Under the pieces are notes generated by a model. That model was not told the origin of the DNA and ran no database searches. It saw only the letters and a list, made by a program, of their open reading frames with translations. Position numbers and translations under genes: made by a program. From assembly GCF_019956415.1 (NCBI RefSeq), contig NZ_JAHBDK010000010.1, positions 1 through 64,000 on the forward strand: DNA of 64,000 nucleotides, read 5' to 3'. Numbering within the stretch: position 1 is the first letter of the stretch; each line of letters starts with the position of its first letter. This document shows, one piece after another, positions 62,609 through 64,000 of this stretch. This DNA is from Pseudomonas sp. GL-B-19 (lineage in GTDB: Bacteria; Pseudomonadota; Gammaproteobacteria; Pseudomonadales; Pseudomonadaceae).

Positions 62609-63295
62609 TTACTCAAAGTGGTCCCGCAAGTACTCAGCCGCCTCATCCGACGCCTGCTTGACATGCTTTGTCATCAAAGCAACCGCCGCCTCTACATCTT
62701 TAGCCCGGTACGCCGCGAGGATCGCTCGATGCTCGTCCTGGCTATCAATTCCTGCTGAGCGCAGCTGCATGTAGATATGCGTATATCGCTGCGCGACGGT
62801 GTGCGCGCGGATGATCATATTTTCCAGATGCTTCATTCGTGCAGGCGCATAAAGCGCCGTATGAAGCGAGAGGTTCCATTGACTGCTCAAAATAGGATCG
62901 TGAACTTTCTCGAACTCATCGATGATGCGTTCGACAGCATCAAGCTGCTCGGGTGTCGAGAGCGGTACCGAATGGCGAACAGCCAGCGGCTCTAAAACCG
63001 CCCGTAACTCAAAGCACTCATTCATTTCATGCAAGGAGGGCTGCGTCACCATAAAGCCCCGATTTGGCAGGAACTGGACAAGCCCCTGCCCTTCAAGCTC
63101 GCGTAACGCTTCGCGAACCGGCACCTTGCTGGTGTTGAGTTCGGTAGCGATCAGGTCCTGACGCAGAGGCTCGCTACCGGAAAGCGCGCCGGTGACGATG
63201 GCTTCCCTGATGACGGCCGCAACAAACTGAGGCGCGGACACACGGGCCAACGGGATCAGACCTGCAATGTATTTCAGTGGTGATTGGTTAGACAT
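62609..63295 (-). CDS. GntR-family regulator with FCD domain
   Basis: 228 aa. N-terminal winged helix-turn-helix (LRQDLIATELNTSKVPVREALRELEGQGLVQFLPNRGFMV) and an all-helical FCD ligand domain with metal-binding type histidines (NLSLHTALYAP, EHRAILAAY). Divergent from an ABC transporter ATPase gene; the shared ATCGTATAC sites in between suggest it controls that operon. Confidence 0.9.
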   Translation of the reverse strand: MSNQSPLKYIAGLIPLARVSAPQFVAAVIREAIVTGALSGSEPLRQDLIATELNTSKVPVREALRELEGQGLVQFLPNRGFMVTQPSLHEMNECFELRAVLEPLAVRHSVPLSTPEQLDAVERIIDEFEKVHDPILSSQWNLSLHTALYAPARMKHLENMIIRAHTVAQRYTHIYMQLRSAGIDSQDEHRAILAAYRAKDVEAAVALMTKHVKQASDEAAEYLRDHFE

Positions 63296-63375
63296 ATGAC
63301 ACTAAGTGGCTAGGAGCGATTTAAAGGCGTGTCTGGGTTTGGCAGATACGAGCAACAAAAACAGCATATCTGCAA

Positions 63376-63522
63376 CCGTATACGATTAAACGAAATCGAA
63401 CAAGGACGACACTCCTCAGCATCGCCCACCCGTGCTGAAGTACCTCAGCCTCCTACCCCATTCATCTGAAGGCGAGCCTCATTCATCGTTTTTTTGTTGT
63501 TGGCGAATTTTAAATCGTATAC
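63376..63522. promoter_or_regulatory. putative GntR operators between the regulator and the ABC operon
   Basis: ATCGTATAC occurs twice: inverted at 63378-63386, within the palindrome CGTATACG (63377-63384), and direct at 63514-63522. GTATAC cores are usual for FCD-type GntR regulators. One site is ~80 bases before the regulator and the other ~100 before the ABC gene, consistent with control of both. No gene is seen in 63296-63618. Confidence 0.65.
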
Positions 63523-63618
63523 TTTCTACAGTAGGAAGGGGCTGATACACCCGGTAAGCCGTTTGCGATCAGGTCCTCGCCCTTTTGCGCCATCTGTAAC
63601 CACATCAGGACAACCACC

Positions 63619-64000
63619 GTGATCAACATAAAAAATGTTTCCAAGTGGTACGGTAACTTTCAGGTACTGAGCGAGTGCACTACCGCAATACAAAAGAGTG
63701 AAGTCGTCGTCGTGTGCGGCCCTTCTGGCTCTGGAAAATCAACGCTCATCAAAACGGTAAACGCACTGGAGCCCTTCCAGAAAGGCGAAATTGTCGTCGA
63801 CGGTATCAGCCTTTCGGACCCGAAAACCAATCTACCCAAGCTACGCAGCCGGGTCGGTATGGTGTTTCAACACTTCGAGCTGTTTCCACACTTGTCCGTG
63901 ACGCAAAACCTGACGCTTGCCCAAATGAAGGTACTGGGCCGTGGCCAGGACGAGGCGCTCAAACGTGGCTTGAAGATGCTCGATCGTGTTGGCCTGAGCG
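63619..64000 (+). CDS. polar amino acid-type ABC transporter ATP-binding protein, 5' part
   Basis: The first 127 codons are in the window; the rest is beyond the edge. GTG start with AGGA 8 bases upstream. Walker A GPSGSGKST (about 35-43) and Q-loop VGMVFQHFELFPHLSV (about 80-95) match the GltL/GlnQ/HisP-type ATPases of amino-acid importers. It starts the operon, ahead of any permease. Substrate unknown; divergent GntR/FCD regulator suggests control by a small organic acid or amino-acid derivative. Confidence 0.88.
   Translation, partial: MINIKNVSKWYGNFQVLSECTTAIQKSEVVVVCGPSGSGKSTLIKTVNALEPFQKGEIVVDGISLSDPKTNLPKLRSRVGMVFQHFELFPHLSVTQNLTLAQMKVLGRGQDEALKRGLKMLDRVGLS

Overview
The window looks like a Pseudomonas chromosome, most likely from the P. 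fluorescens/koreensis group. The reasons are high GC, ben and cat catabolic genes of Pseudomonas type, Pseudomonas REP elements (GAGCAGGCTCGCTCCCAC-type), and DUF1654 and DUF4224 small phage proteins.

Positions 1-15116 are the early half of a lambda-like prophage, drawn mirror-image to the usual lambda map. The repressor (cI-like, +, 6048) and Cro (-, 5943) flank a three-operator region with exact 24-bp spacing. Leftward from it run cro, a cII-position gene, a replication initiator, DnaB, small nin-region genes, an extra tyrosine recombinase and a Q-position gene. Rightward lie an immunity-region cargo block, a second operator pair with an embedded promoter (OL/pL-like, 8641-8682), a boxA/boxB nut-like site (8735-8777), small pL genes, an AT-rich cargo island (signal-peptide protein and DUF2971 protein), a DUF4224 excisionase candidate, the integrase, and the displaced 3' 60 bases of a tRNA-Ser(UGA), which mark the right attachment site.

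Positions 15389-49821 hold a secreted-enzyme region: an arylsulfatase, then two tandem ~16.5-kb units. Each unit is a giant (3619 and 3493 aa) bimodular animal-haem-peroxidase/RTX protein (MopA-like, a family linked to Mn(II) oxidation) on the minus strand, divergent from a complete type I secretion system (ABC transporter, HlyD-type adaptor, TolC-type outer-membrane protein) on the plus strand. The two secretion cassettes are identical over about 4.1 kb, while the peroxidase bodies have diverged. A conserved 34-codon small ORF lies in the 5' leader of both peroxidase genes.

Positions 50018-52691 hold small envelope and unknown proteins (two lipoproteins, one OsmE-like), a chromosomal relative of two prophage small proteins, and a Nudix hydrolase.

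Positions 52735-61370 encode benzoate degradation to beta-ketoadipate enol-lactone: benABCD with a textbook BenR/XylS double site at the promoter, benR, catBCA, and divergent catR with an ATAC-N7-GTAT operator. REPIN-type elements sit inside and between these operons. The right end has a lipoprotein polysaccharide deacetylase, a GntR/FCD regulator and the start of a polar amino-acid-type ABC ATPase cut by the window edge.
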